Source of the DNA: Heterocephalus glaber
Lineage: Eukaryota > Chordata > Mammalia > Rodentia > Bathyergidae
Assembly (NCBI RefSeq): GCF_000247695.1
Contig: NW_004624781.1
Coordinates: 5,554,618-5,618,617, forward strand
Reading direction: 5' to 3'
DNA length: 64,000 nucleotides
The notes under the pieces were generated by a model, which saw only the letters and a list, made by a program, of their open reading frames with translations, did no database searches and had not been told where the DNA came from. This document shows positions 38,015 through 48,705 of this stretch, in pieces (the stretch's first letter is position 1; each line of letters opens with the position of its first letter). Both the position numbers and the translations under genes were made by a program.

Positions 38015-38274
38015 TTACTGTTTACCCAGAGTCAGAAAGTCATTTTGAAAATTTTCTCTGGTTTCCCAGCCATTTAAGCTTTCATATTTCAAAGTGATTT
38101 GGTCCCCTAAAAATTGCTGTGAATTGTGCCTGTTGTCTCCAAAAGGCACCCTCTGCCTGACTGTCAGGAAACCCAGATTTCAGGCCCACTGAAGCCCGAC
38201 CAGCACAGTATGTTTGCACACTGTTCTTTCCCACTCTGTTCCTCGGTTCCCTATTATATGAAAAGTGGAGCTAA

Positions 38275-38358
38275 GGACCGGGGATTTAGCTCAGTGGTTT
38301 TGCCTCCTGCTGCACAAGCGAAAGGACCCAAGTTCGATCTCCAGTACCTAAAAAAAAA
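38275..38358 (+). mobile_element. ID-like SINE
   Basis: GGACCGGGGATTTAGCTCAG ... CAAGTTCGATCTCCAGTACC plus poly(A). AAAAGTGGAGCTAA repeats at 38261-38274 and 38359-38372, a 14-bp perfect target-site duplication. Confidence 0.93.
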
Positions 38359-38639
38359 AAAAGTGGAGCTAACTAGTTTATTCCTAAGAATCTCCAGACT
38401 GGAACATTTCTATTCTGTGACCCTAAGTGGGCTGACCTAAGAGAAGTAATGGAGTTGGCAAGGTCTTTCTTAGGCTATGCGTACAATGTGAACAGCAAAC
38501 ATAAGTGAATTCTGTGTTTGCACTGGGTCTCACCCCCAAGATATCTCAGGTATATGCAAAATTCCAAAAGCTGAATAAAGCTCCAAATCTAAAACAGTGC
38601 TTGTCCTAAGCACTTCAGATAAGGGATACCCAACCTGTA

Positions 38640-39185
38640 CATTTGTGGTATTATACAATCACCACCTGTGCCAGTTCTGTAATATTCCACCACCCCAAAA
38701 GGAAACCCCATCCCCATGAACTATGTCTTTTCCCTTCCCCAGCCCCTGGCAGCCACCAATCTGCTTCCTGTCTCTAGAATTCCCTGTTATGGATATTTCA
38801 CATCAATGGAGTCATATAAGATGTGACCATTAGTGTCTGGGTTCTATCACTTAGCATCATGTTTCCACAGTACAGCATGTGTCAGTCCTTCCTTCATTTT
38901 CATGGCTGAGTAATATTCCATTGCATGGATGGACCATGTTGTGTTTGTCCATTCATCCACTGTGGGACAGCTGAGTGTTGAGTTGCTGCTGGCTGGTGGG
39001 GATGTGGGAACAGTCCCTCTGTGAACAACTGTGTACAACTGTGTACAGCTTTGGGTTGAGTCCCAGTTGACAACCTTTTTTGCACATGAACTGACAGCAT
39101 GTATCAAACTGTAACCGCTTAACCTGTAGGGACATAGGGGATACCCATCAGCAGTGGTTTTATTACTGACAGAACTCACTGCCCC
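38640..39185 (-). mobile_element. L1 3' fragment
   Basis: Plus strand shows reversed L1 tail phrases: CCTCTAGAATTCCCTGT-like GTCTCTAGAATTCCCTGTTA, GGCTGAGTAATATTCCATTG, TTTGTCCATTCATCCACTGT and GGACCATGTTGTG. The minus-strand 110-codon frame here (ends near 38847) is a decayed L1 remnant, not a gene. Confidence 0.75.
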
Positions 39186-39370
39186 AGCCCTCCCTAACTG
39201 TAAACAAGGGGAAATGGGTCATACAAACAGTGAAAACCCTGAAGAGCTGGCATAGCCCAGGATGTGAGTTCTGCCCAGTCACTGCTAGTACCGTTGTCAT
39301 CCACGACTGATGTTTCCTGATTGCCAAGTAAGACTGTTCCTGTGATGTGGAAAAGAAGGTGCAGATTTTG

Positions 39371-39830
39371 CTGGTCTAAACTGGTGGCTGCTCTGATCTG
39401 GTTCTGGCTGCTCTGAGGCAGTTCTACCTGGTTCCAGTCAGTCTGAGCCAGTTGTATCCAGTTTCAGCTGTTCTGATCTGGTTCTGGTTGGTTTGAAGTG
39501 GTTCTGGCTGGTCTGTGCTGGTTCCTTCCTTTTCTGGTTGGTCTTATCTGGTTTTGGCTGTTGGATCTGATTTGGGATGATCTGATGCAGTTCTGCCCAA
39601 TCTGACCGGGTTTGAGGCAGTCTGATCTGGTTCTAGCCAGTGTTCTCTGGTTCCTGCTGGTGTGATCTGATTTCAATCAGCCTGATCCAGTAAGGGACAG
39701 TCTGAGCCAGTTTCAGCTGGTCTGGGATTATTCTGGGTAGTCTGATCCCATTATGGCTGGTCTGAGCTTGCTCTGGCCAGGCTAACCCCATGTAGGGTGG
39801 TCTGAATGGTTTCAGTACAGTCTGATCTGG
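39371..39830 (+). repeat. Degenerate 20-bp minisatellite
   Basis: About 22 tandem units of a 20-bp motif close to TCTGATCTGGTTCTGGCTGG keep register for about 460 bp. Two or three half-unit (10-bp) slips occur (near 39441, 39471 and 39531). Each unit has a TCTGAnCnGG half and a TTCTGGCnGG half, so the array may have grown from a 10-bp motif. Because 20 bp times 3 is 60, the minus strand happens to stay open for 70 codons as a Ser/Arg/Gln/Pro-rich string, which I do not consider a gene. Confidence 0.88.
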
Positions 39831-39862
39831 GATCAGGTCATATGTGTTTTTTAAATGTACCA

Positions 39863-40026
39863 GTTATGTTTGATGGTGCACATCTGTTATCCCAGCACTC
39901 GGGAGGCTGAGGCAAGAGGATTGCAAGTTCCAGCCCCACCCTGTGCAACTTAGTGAGACCTTGTCTCAAAATAAAAAAAAAAAAGCTACATGAGCCCTGT
40001 AGCTCAGTGTGAAGGCCCTGGGTTCC
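39863..40026 (+). mobile_element. B1-dID SINE
   Basis: TGATGGTGCACATCTGTTAT, CCCAGCACTCGGGAGGCTGA, GACCTTGTCTCAAAATAAAA, then a short ID half GAGCCCTGTAGCTCAGTGTG AAGGCC. It is truncated at the 3' end. Confidence 0.88.
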
Positions 40027-40180
40027 AAGATATCTGCAGAAGGTATAGGATCTCCATTAGCCTGCGCTAATGATCTCCATGCATCCTAGAGCTGCTTGTG
40101 TATCAAGCATGGGCCTTGTCTCTCTTTTTTTCTTTCAAGAAACTGTAATTTTGAGGAAAAGGATTTTTTTTCTTTTTTTT

Positions 40181-40372
40181 GTTCAGTACTGGGGATTGAA
40201 CCGAGAGCCTTTGCATTGAACTACATTCCTAGCCCTTTCAAATTTTTTATAAAAATCTTGAGACATGGTCTTGCTAAATTGCTGAGTTGCCCAGGTGGGG
40301 TTTGCACTTGTTGATCCTCCTGCCTCAGCTTCCCAGTGCTGGGATTATAGGTGTGCATCACTACAGTGGGCA
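40181..40372 (-). mobile_element. B1-dID SINE
   Basis: Reversed ID half (CAGTACTGGGGATTGAACCG ... ACTACATTCCTAGCCC) followed by a reversed B1 half (GACATGGTCTTGCTAAATTG ... GTGCTGGGATTATAGGTGTG). Confidence 0.88.
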
Positions 40373-40489
40373 GAAAGAGATATTTGACAGACAGGAATTC
40401 AGGATATCTCAGGGGAAGAGACTAAGGTATTCAGATTAATACTAAAGCTACTACAGAGTTAGCTTTCCCAACCAAACAAATTCCAAATC

Positions 40490-40492
<3 letters not shown>

Positions 40493-40538
<46 letters not shown>
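40493..40538 (+). repeat. (GT)n microsatellite
   Basis: Twenty-three uninterrupted GT units. Confidence 0.95.
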
Positions 40539-40539
<1 letters not shown>

Positions 40540-40723
40540 GGAGAGAATGGGAAAGGAAGGAGGAGGACTACAAATTAGAATACTCTCAAGATCAGTCTCA
40601 CCAAGACTCTTATTTTAGCAGCTTTTTGCTGAATTGTCAGTGATATATTAAGTAAAATAACCCATTGACCTCTAATCTCCCACATCAGACATCTTTTAAT
40701 GGTGTTCAAAAGAAAACCAAGGG

Positions 40724-40763
40724 ATCACTTCTCAGTCTTTTAGCTGAGATCAAGTATCACAGC
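40724..40763 (+). pseudogene. Truncated U2 snRNA retrocopy
   Basis: The sequence from 40724 reproduces the first ~33 nt of U2 snRNA, the ATCxCTTCTCxGxCTTTTxGCTxAGATCAAGT core. Substitutions are mostly G-to-A or C-to-T, including loss of CpGs. It stops abruptly and is flanked by AAAACCAAGGG (40713-40723) and AAAACCAAAGG (40764-40774), a near-perfect target-site duplication. It lacks the rest of U2, so it cannot be a working snRNA gene. Confidence 0.78.
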
Positions 40764-41907
40764 AAAACCAAAGGACCTTCCCAGGTGGTTCTGCTTCATA
40801 GACACTTCTGATAATCCTAAACAAAGAAATGGAGAGTGGCATGGAGTCAAAAGGGCAAGACAGTGACCTGAAAAACACAGCAGCACTGTTGGCCTGGAAA
40901 GTGGCCATAGGGACCATCTAGGACAAACGCCTCATGTAACAGAAGAAGGAAGGGGCTTTTAAATCACACTGCAAATCTGCAGGGACTCTCGGGCTGCTCT
41001 GACCCCTGGGCAAGTGCTCTTCACAACCCCAGCTCTTTCAGGGAGTAAAGTGCGGGACACCATGGAAGGTGCCAGAGCTCTCAACCAGCCAGGGGTACAG
41101 AAATGGCGAGAAGGGAGGGATTCCAAATCTGAAGGTGGATTTAGCAGGCTGGTTTGCTGTGACCAGCTACATTTTCCCATGGCAGTCATTTTCAGGTAAA
41201 AAAAAAAAAAACTTTCACTTTTTGAAAGTTTATGTGGCAGGTGTCCTACATTTATTATTTTACAACCACTGTCTAATGTAAATATTTTCATCCCTATTTC
41301 CTGTCATACAGCCAGGAAGTAGCAAAACTGGGATTCAAATCCAGGTGATACCAGTGCGCCTTGGTGCAGTGGGATCTGTGCCTTTCCCATCTCAGTGGGC
41401 ACAAAATGGTCAATTGGGGAGAGATTCAGTCATCCCGGGTGTTGTGAAATCTGCAGTTAAATTTATGAAAAAGTGGTAAGAGTGGACATCTGTTGTTGGC
41501 TGTTAATGGCACTTCCTTTCAGGAACTTCCCTTTCCACATTCTGTACCATGCAAGATTCATCGAAAGGGATTCCACCCTCACCTCCAAAGTGAGTCCCTG
41601 ACTACCAATGCCTTGCCTTGGCCGCTACGTTTGGTTCAGGTTAGGGCACAGCAATCAATGACATGTTAGGAAGCATTACTGGGGCCTTCTACAGGTGAGA
41701 TGCTCTCTCTTCCTATTGCTTCAACAAACTCCAGGAGTGACTGGCAGATATCTTGCAACTCTGAGGGCAGCCAGCCTGAGAATGGAGCTGAGGTTCTGCA
41801 CAGACAGGGGGTCCTTCCTTGGTGTCATCACTAAGCTACTGAATTAAGCCCTGTCTGAAGCCAGAAGAATCTTTGAACTTTCAGATAGCTGAGATAATAA
41901 TTTGGTT

Positions 41908-41961
41908 CTTTTCTTCTCCTTCTTCTTCTCCTTCTCCTTCTCCTCCTCCTTCTTCTTCTTC
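41908..41961 (+). repeat. CTT/CTC pyrimidine tract
   Basis: About 54 bases of pure or almost pure pyrimidine made of TTC and TCC trinucleotides, adjoining a minus-strand SINE; probably expanded from its purine-rich tail. Confidence 0.92.
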
Positions 41962-42134
41962 CACTGGGTGTTTAACCCAGGGGTTTCACACTGAACAGCA
42001 TTTCTTTTTTTTTTCCTTTGAGTCAGGGTCTTGTTAAGTTGCTAAGTTGCCCAGGGTGGGCTTGAACTCACAGTCCTCCTGCTTCAGCCTCCCAGAGTTC
42101 TGGGACTACAGGCCTGCACCACTAGGCCTGGCTT
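41962..42134 (-). mobile_element. B1-dID SINE
   Basis: Reversed, strongly eroded ID half (CACTGGGTGTTTAACCCAGG ...) followed by a clear reversed B1 half (GAGTCAGGGTCTTGTTAAGT ... TTCAGCCTCCCAGAGTTCTG ... CACTAGGCCTGGC). Confidence 0.82.
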
Positions 42135-42489
42135 CTTATCTTTAAAGCCATTTTGAGTTGAGTTTTCTGTTACTTGAAGCTTAAACATTTCAAATGGATA
42201 AAAATGGGTGGCCAAACCATCTCCCCATGGTTCATGAGGAATGTTTTAAGGCAGCAAACACTCTGATCACCCTTTACACTGGTTAGTTTCCTTCTGCAAT
42301 CAGTAGTGAAGTTTTCATTCATTTCTTTCCATTAAAATCATTAGAAATAGTCCCTCCTTAGAGTGCAAAAATACGCCGAGAAGATGAAGAAAAAATGAAA
42401 AAGGCTCCAGCAAGTCATAAACTACTTTCCACACCTACTTAAAGTTTAAGGACTGCTTTAATACTCCATGTTTAATTGTTAATTGAGAA

Positions 42490-42860
42490 TTTAAAAATCA
42501 AAAATGCCAAGTTTGTCTTCGATGAGATGGAAAATTATGCTGCTGTAGAAGGTAACATAATGTAAAACAGCCAACATTACCAAGGCACACAAATGTTTTT
42601 GGTATGTAAAATTGCTTTGTAAAATATTTGCTCCATCTGCTGAAAGCGGCAAAGACAATTTTCCCTTGATAGCTAATGGCCCATTTCAGCTGTGTGGCAA
42701 GTGATTCGCTGCGGTGGCGGCTCTCATTAAACAGAATGGTGAAAATGCGGTATATAATTCCATACTTATGTAGCATTATCCACTCGCTGCTTCTTGAGGA
42801 GTCTGTCCCTCATTATCTAGTCCTTCACCTTGCACCAACATTCAGGCCTCGCAGTTGATT
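42490..42860. promoter_or_regulatory. Repeat-poor, CpG-bearing block, candidate regulatory element
   Basis: No transposon is recognised. It includes GATTCGCTGCGGTGGCGGCT, a CTCATTAAACAG stretch and CCACTCGCTGCTTCTTGAGG. Several CpGs survive in an AT-rich intron, which suggests constraint or recent origin. Minus-strand frames here are not recognised. Confidence 0.3.
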
Positions 42861-43859
42861 GGACTTGAGAAGCGTTTTGTCCAACTGAGGCACATATGTT
42901 GTGCTTCCATGCCAAAGCTCAGCACAACTGCTTTGCCCCCAACCACACACACTGGAAAGGTTCATTCCCTTTCAACTTTCTGGCACTTACACTGCTGTTT
43001 CTTTTTTCCCCTCACCCCAGGAGGCTGTGGTTTTCTTTCTAGGCTCACCCTGTTGCGGTGCATGCTGGGGTTTCAATAGATAAAGATTAAGTGCTTCTTG
43101 AAATTCTTAATTGAACTTTGCACACACACAATGGCAGGAAAATATTTTCCCCAGGGACAAAACTGCCATCCTAAAATCCTGACAAACACTGCCCTTGGTT
43201 CATGGTGTATCTGTGATCTCTTTCTTTAAAGGAGTTGTTTACACTACACCCGAAGTACTTCAACATCTGCTAAAGGAACAATTAGAAATAAATACAGTAA
43301 TCCAGAGTAGTTTAAAAAGAGAAGAATATGCTTATGGTTGGGGAACAGTATTCAAAAGTAGTTGCAGTAGAAATATTTTTAACATTGGAAGACTGTTGTC
43401 AAGAAATTTATATTGAAATATATGTGACATCAAGTAAATATATATGACTGAAGATTACACAATATTTTAAAGTAGAAACCAGGCAGTTTTTAAATCAACT
43501 ATAAGCTAAAGTAGCCATAATTATTATTACTGATAATAGGTTTCTCCCTTTTCAGTTAGAGAAATATTTCTGGTTGAGAAAACTGCATGTGCTAAAGAAA
43601 GCTCTTTAATTGAAAATTAAAAACAAAAGAATGTGCCTTTTGGACTTGATTTTTCATTCAAGTAGTGCAGGAGAAGAGTGAGTTTATGGAATGAAAAAAT
43701 AAACTGTTGGGAGATTTTATATTTTTATTTTATAGAAAAGGAATGGGTGAGCAGGTATGTTTCTTAATCACAGCAAGGAGGGGGACCATCTTTGGATTTC
43801 CACACACACACAGATGCGTGTACTTGAGGCAGATGTAGCGGCATTATATATTGATTATT

Positions 43860-44350
43860 TTCTTTCTACAGACCATGCCAGGATAATGAATCGGTGAATT
43901 CCAAAGTGGGGATTTTTTGATCAAGGATTTTTGCCAGACCTGGCACCGTAGTTCGAGCCTTCTCAAGGGCGTCCCTGGCTCACCCAGGGGCACCGAGGAC
44001 AGACGACTGGAAGCAAATGGCGCAGTCGCTGTCAGAGGAGAGAAAAACTCGTTCTGAATCTGTTCCAAATACTCATGCCTGCTCTGCGGTTTTCAGCAGA
44101 GCACACATTTCCGAAAGAACTCCAACGGGGACTTCCTGGATGTGAAAACACTAACCAATTCTCGTTCCTCTCATCTTTTGCTTTATTCCTTCCTTCCATG
44201 CTGTTAGTGCAAAAAACTGGCAGTTAAATTCAATTGATTCAAAATATTCTGGATCCATATGGCCGCCAACCCTGGAGCTGGAGCGGCGATAGCGCCTCAC
44301 TGCTGTTTTCAAGCATTTGCCTCTCCTCCAGTCCCCAGATGGTGGGAGTA
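43860..44350. promoter_or_regulatory. CpG-retaining intronic block, candidate enhancer or promoter
   Basis: About 500 bp with roughly 17 CpGs (for example ATGGCGCAGTCGCTGTCAG, AACTCCAACGGGGAC and GAGCTGGAGCGGCGATAGCG) in a surrounding intron that is almost CpG-free. No repeat or convincing frame explains it. It is not a classical island, being only moderately GC-rich. Confidence 0.35.
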
Positions 44351-44499
44351 ACATTTAAACCTCCTTTTCTCTGCCTTGTACAATAGACCTTGGCACCATT
44401 TCAACTGTTTACTCCGGTAATTAACAGCTCTGATACCACAACAATTACAACTCCTCCACTCTCACCACAATAATGCTATGAATTAGTGAGAGCTAATGG

Positions 44500-44800
44500 C
44501 TGGAAGGTAGAATGTTTCCAGACTGTGAGATCTGTGCATTTTTAGAATAAAATAAAAGGTACAAACAGCACGCTTGCAGTAGACAATGATTACCTAGTAA
44601 TTAGTTTACACAAAGCTTCCTATTTAATGGCAAAACGCTGTAATTAACGTGTGACAGAAAATCAAAGGGTACTTTGTAAGCATATGAAAAATTAACACTG
44701 CAGGCCCATAGCTTTATGTACTGATTAGAAGCATATTAAATCAATAGGACACACAAACCAACAGCTTGTATAGCTGATTATTATAGGTCCTCAGAAGGGG
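44500..44800. promoter_or_regulatory. TAATTA-rich block, candidate conserved noncoding element
   Basis: Several homeodomain-type words in short distance (ACCTAGTAATTAGTTTACAC, GCTGTAATTAACGTGTGACA, AGCATATTAAATCAATAGGA). No repeat is seen. Function is not shown by sequence alone. Confidence 0.25.
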
Positions 44801-46602
44801 TACCCTGGCTTTCATTTAACTCGGGGAGGCAATTTTCCTTCTCCTGTCATCTTCCTCAGGCACAGAGAAGCACCTCAAACTCAACCTTGGCAGCTTCATG
44901 AAAATAACCATTGAACTGGAAGAAAACGTTCTAAGTCATTGTCAGAGATAAGGTAAAATATGTAAATGATTAAGACTTTCCAGTGATTGTGGTGACGTGC
45001 TGCTACACTAATTAGAAAATACACCAACTGGAACCAGAAAATGAAGCAAACAGACTCAATCTTTTGGTCAGAATAATCTCTACTTTATTGAGCCTCTTTA
45101 TTCAACATGTAGAAGGTTCAAATACGTGGTACTGTTTTCTATTTTCAGATATTAAGAAACCAGACTGCTGTCAAGGGTATTCTTTTAAAGGAATTATCTG
45201 GGAAAATCATAGGATAGGAACAATTGAATCAAAATTTGGAATCTTCAACAGCCACAGTCCTACCTAACGATAATTGATGTGCACCACAAACAATACCCTA
45301 GAAGTCTGCGGACTCCTAAATGACCTTCTAAATCACCAAAGAAAGATCCAATGGTATCTACTTGATCAATGTTGCTTACATTTTGTTATAATACAATTTT
45401 ATGGTAACATTAATAATAAAAGATTGCATTTCTTGAACTCTTACGTGCTAAGTACATTGCTAGCCAATTCACAGGATTATCTCTAATTCTCATCACCTCC
45501 CCAAGAGACAAATACCAGTGTTATTCATATTTACAGAAGAGGAAATGAAGACTTGGAGAGCTGGAGTAACTTGCCTATGGCTTTCCTTCTAGTAAGCTTG
45601 AGTATCTAACCTGGGTGTGCTTGGGCTATGGAATCTTACCAAACCAACTGCTACTGAGTTACCCTGTATGTATTCCAACACTCATTTTGCTTAAAAGGGA
45701 GTCCACTGGGTCAACCTGGGACAAGAGACTAAAAAAATAGAAGCAACAAAACAAAACTACCCTAAATACTTGGTTGCCTATAGTTTTCAATGCTCAAAAT
45801 ATTTTTAACATTACATCTGATTTTGAAGGTAAGTTACTTAAAGCTTTTTGAGAATTTATAGGCTCACTCAAATGACCATGGCAGTATATTAAATTGAGTA
45901 AGGCCCTGAAAAATCTGTTATCCCATGAATGAACAAAAGGTGATATGTAAAATTCTTTCATCACCCATAAAAGGTATGTGAGGCATCTGGGTTGCAAGAG
46001 CTGAATCCTGGGGACTCCCCCTCTGCAGCAGAAGTACCTATGTGGGGACAGCCCTCCTCACCTTCCAGGTTGCTTGTCTTGTGGGAAAGGGAGGAAATCC
46101 AAGAGCACCCGCTGTCTTTCAGGGGCATTTGTGTTTCCCACAAGTCTCCGTGGAAAGCAGAAAACCTGCCACAATGGTAGAACATGATACAGGTCACAAA
46201 GGCAAGGATCTGAAGGGGAATTACTCTTTAGGATTTCAGATCAGAGGATCCTTTCTGAATCAAGTTGCCCAACTGTGGCAAAAGCATTGGGCTAGGAGCA
46301 GTCAGCTGTAGATTTAAAGCTAGGCATAATCATTGTTCAGCTACACGAATTTAGGCAAGTCACTTAACTTCCTTAACATCAGTGTCTCCACCTGCAGACA
46401 GGTGATACCTTCCTTATCAAATTTGTATGGAAGTAAATGAATAGAAATCTCAGGGTTTTCCTGAGCCTGGATGAGACCATTCACATAATATGATCAATAC
46501 AATGTCTGGCACCCGGTAGGTTTTCTACAATTATTATTATTAAATACAAGAAAATGTCCAGAATTTAATAGTGTATTGATAGCTCTGTTAAATGCTTAAT
46601 CT

Positions 46603-46777
46603 CAGCTGGGGATGCTGGCACAAGCACTCTGGGAGACTGAGGCAGGATTATCACAAGTGTGACTCCACCCCAGGCAACTTAGCAATTTAGCAAGATCCTA
46701 TCTCAAAATCAAAAAGGGCTGGGGATGTAGCTCAGTGTGAAGGCCCTGAGTTCAATCCCCAGAACTGGAAAAACAAA
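46603..46777 (+). mobile_element. B1-dID SINE
   Basis: AGCTGGGGATGCTGGCACAA, GGGAGACTGAGGCAGGATTA, AGATCCTATCTCAAAATC, then GGGCTGGGGATGTAGCTCAG TGTGAAGGCC and AGTTCAATCCCCAGAACTGG. Confidence 0.9.
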
Positions 46778-47079
46778 CTTAATAACATGCTTAGACCAGT
46801 ATTCTGGCAACCACTAGATACAGAAAGATAACCTAAGAAGTCAAGAGTTTAGGATATAAAAACAAGTACAGATCAAAGAAATAATTGTTTATATGTAGTT
46901 TGATGATTAAGAAAAATGATACCTTAGATTTTTCTTAACACCAAGAAGTTATTTTTTATATAAAATACAAAAAATAAGGAAATGAAGAATATCCCTTGCA
47001 AATAACCAAATAATAGCAACTGTAAGATGCATTTTTATATCTAAAATAAAAAGACAAACAGTTTATAATATTTAGTGCT

Positions 47080-47480
47080 AGTAAGGTTGTGGTATAGCTG
47101 GTATGCATATTCTCTAGTTGGGTTGGAAATTGGCTCTTAGAAATACAGTACATGCAGCAAGAGTCATAAAGCATTCTACTTGTGGGTCTTTCTCCTAATA
47201 AACCAAAATTTAAAACAAATCTTTTCTCCTCCACCCTCCAATAGAAACAACCTAAATTTCTAGCTAAGTAAATGGTTTAATATATTAAAATTATTCAATG
47301 TGTGGGAATATTATACAGCCATTAATTGTGATGACTATGTACAAACATGGAAAATAGTTAAAACAGGATGTTTAATTAGATACATACTATTGTTGTAATT
47401 ATGAGAGATAGGTACTGCACCTTTAAAAATTAATATGCAAAAATGAGGACTGGGGAAAGGCATTATGCACATATTTGGTT
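47080..47480 (+). mobile_element. L1-like 3' fragment
   Basis: GTAAATGGTTTAATATATTA, GTGGGAATATTATACAGCCA and ATTGTGATGACTATGTACAA resemble an old L1 tail; diverged. Confidence 0.5.
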
Positions 47481-48665
47481 AAATGTTTATTTAATTTTGT
47501 TATATTATCTTTCAACTTTTCTAAAAATTATGTGGTTACAAGACCCTTGGGCTCCCTTAATAAATGCCTACTAAATTCCACACGGGGCATCCAGCTCATG
47601 CACCCTACAGTGGCTCATATGACCCAGTTACAAGGCCATTTTGAGTGGAAGGAGGTCTTCAAAATGGAGATGGAGAGTTTTGAGGCATAGAATGATTGGT
47701 AATTCTCTTTTGTTAACAGTGTGTTTTGTTTGTCAGTTCTATAGAGAGACAAAACAACAACTGTAGTTTATTCTACCTTTTCTAGGTTTGGGTGCCTCAA
47801 ATCGGCCCCTGCTTTGGTGATCTGCAAACTGATAACAAATGTCTAACAAAGTGAAGCAAAATATTGTATAAGGAAAGGTAAAACTGCTCTTGCAAAAGAC
47901 ATTATTTAATAGTAGCTTTAAGAACATTCAATTTTTCTTTCTCTCAGTAAGTGGCAAAATAGTGACACCAAGACCTCCACACCTCACACTCCTCTGGTAA
48001 CAGACGCCAAAAAAAGTCCAGCACAGAGAAACCTGGACATAAATGGCGTAGCTCTTTCCACGGGCGAAGCTGCTCCACAAAGAGCTTCTGCAGAGCAGCA
48101 TCACCACCAGGCAGCTCACTGCCGCAAAGCCAGTGTCCTAGGAATTGAGAGAGGGGAGATTTACCCTTTAAAAGAAAAATGGAAAAGATAAAAGCTACAG
48201 GAAGGAGTGATAGTACAATAACATGCCTGTCTTGGGAGACTGTGCTGAGGACGGCTTCTCCCCACAAGTGTGCCTTCCTATGTTCAAGCCTTTAAATGAA
48301 AACAGATGCCCCCAACTGGGAAGTGGGGCATTTGGAGTGGGTGAAAGTGTATGGATTCACCAAACCTTAACAAGCTCTGAGCACTTAAGTGAATGAGCTC
48401 ACAGGGACCTGTTTCAGTTGGCAAGGAGTAAGTTTTGTTAGCTGATAGGAGGAAAAGAGTAGACTTGGTACCAAGCCACCAAGAAAAAATGAAAGAGCTA
48501 TGTATATTCATTGTAGCTATCATGCAACATTCTGCTTTTCCAAAATTGCTTACATGTCTATACTGATCTTCTAAATGTAACTATGGCTCTTCAGCATTTT
48601 TTGACTCTATGACTGTTTCAAGTCTCAACTGCAACCAGCAAATTAACTCTGGCTTGAAAGTAGGA

Positions 48666-48705
48666 AAGAGAGAGAGAGAGAGAGAGAGGAAGAGAGAGAC
48701 AGAGA
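48666..48705 (+). repeat. (GA)n purine tract
   Basis: AG dinucleotides with two interruptions, about 40 bases. Confidence 0.9.

Noticed and set aside
38847..39179. 110-codon minus-strand frame
   Set aside because: Comes from an old L1 3' fragment (MEYYSAMKMKE-type phrase), not a host gene.
39464..39676. 70-codon Ser/Arg/Gln/Pro-rich frame
   Set aside because: It is produced by the 20-bp tandem repeat (60 bp equals 20 codons) and is not independent evidence of coding.
39371..39830. CRISPR-like regular repeats
   Set aside because: Units are directly adjacent without spacers and the sequence is a mammalian intron.
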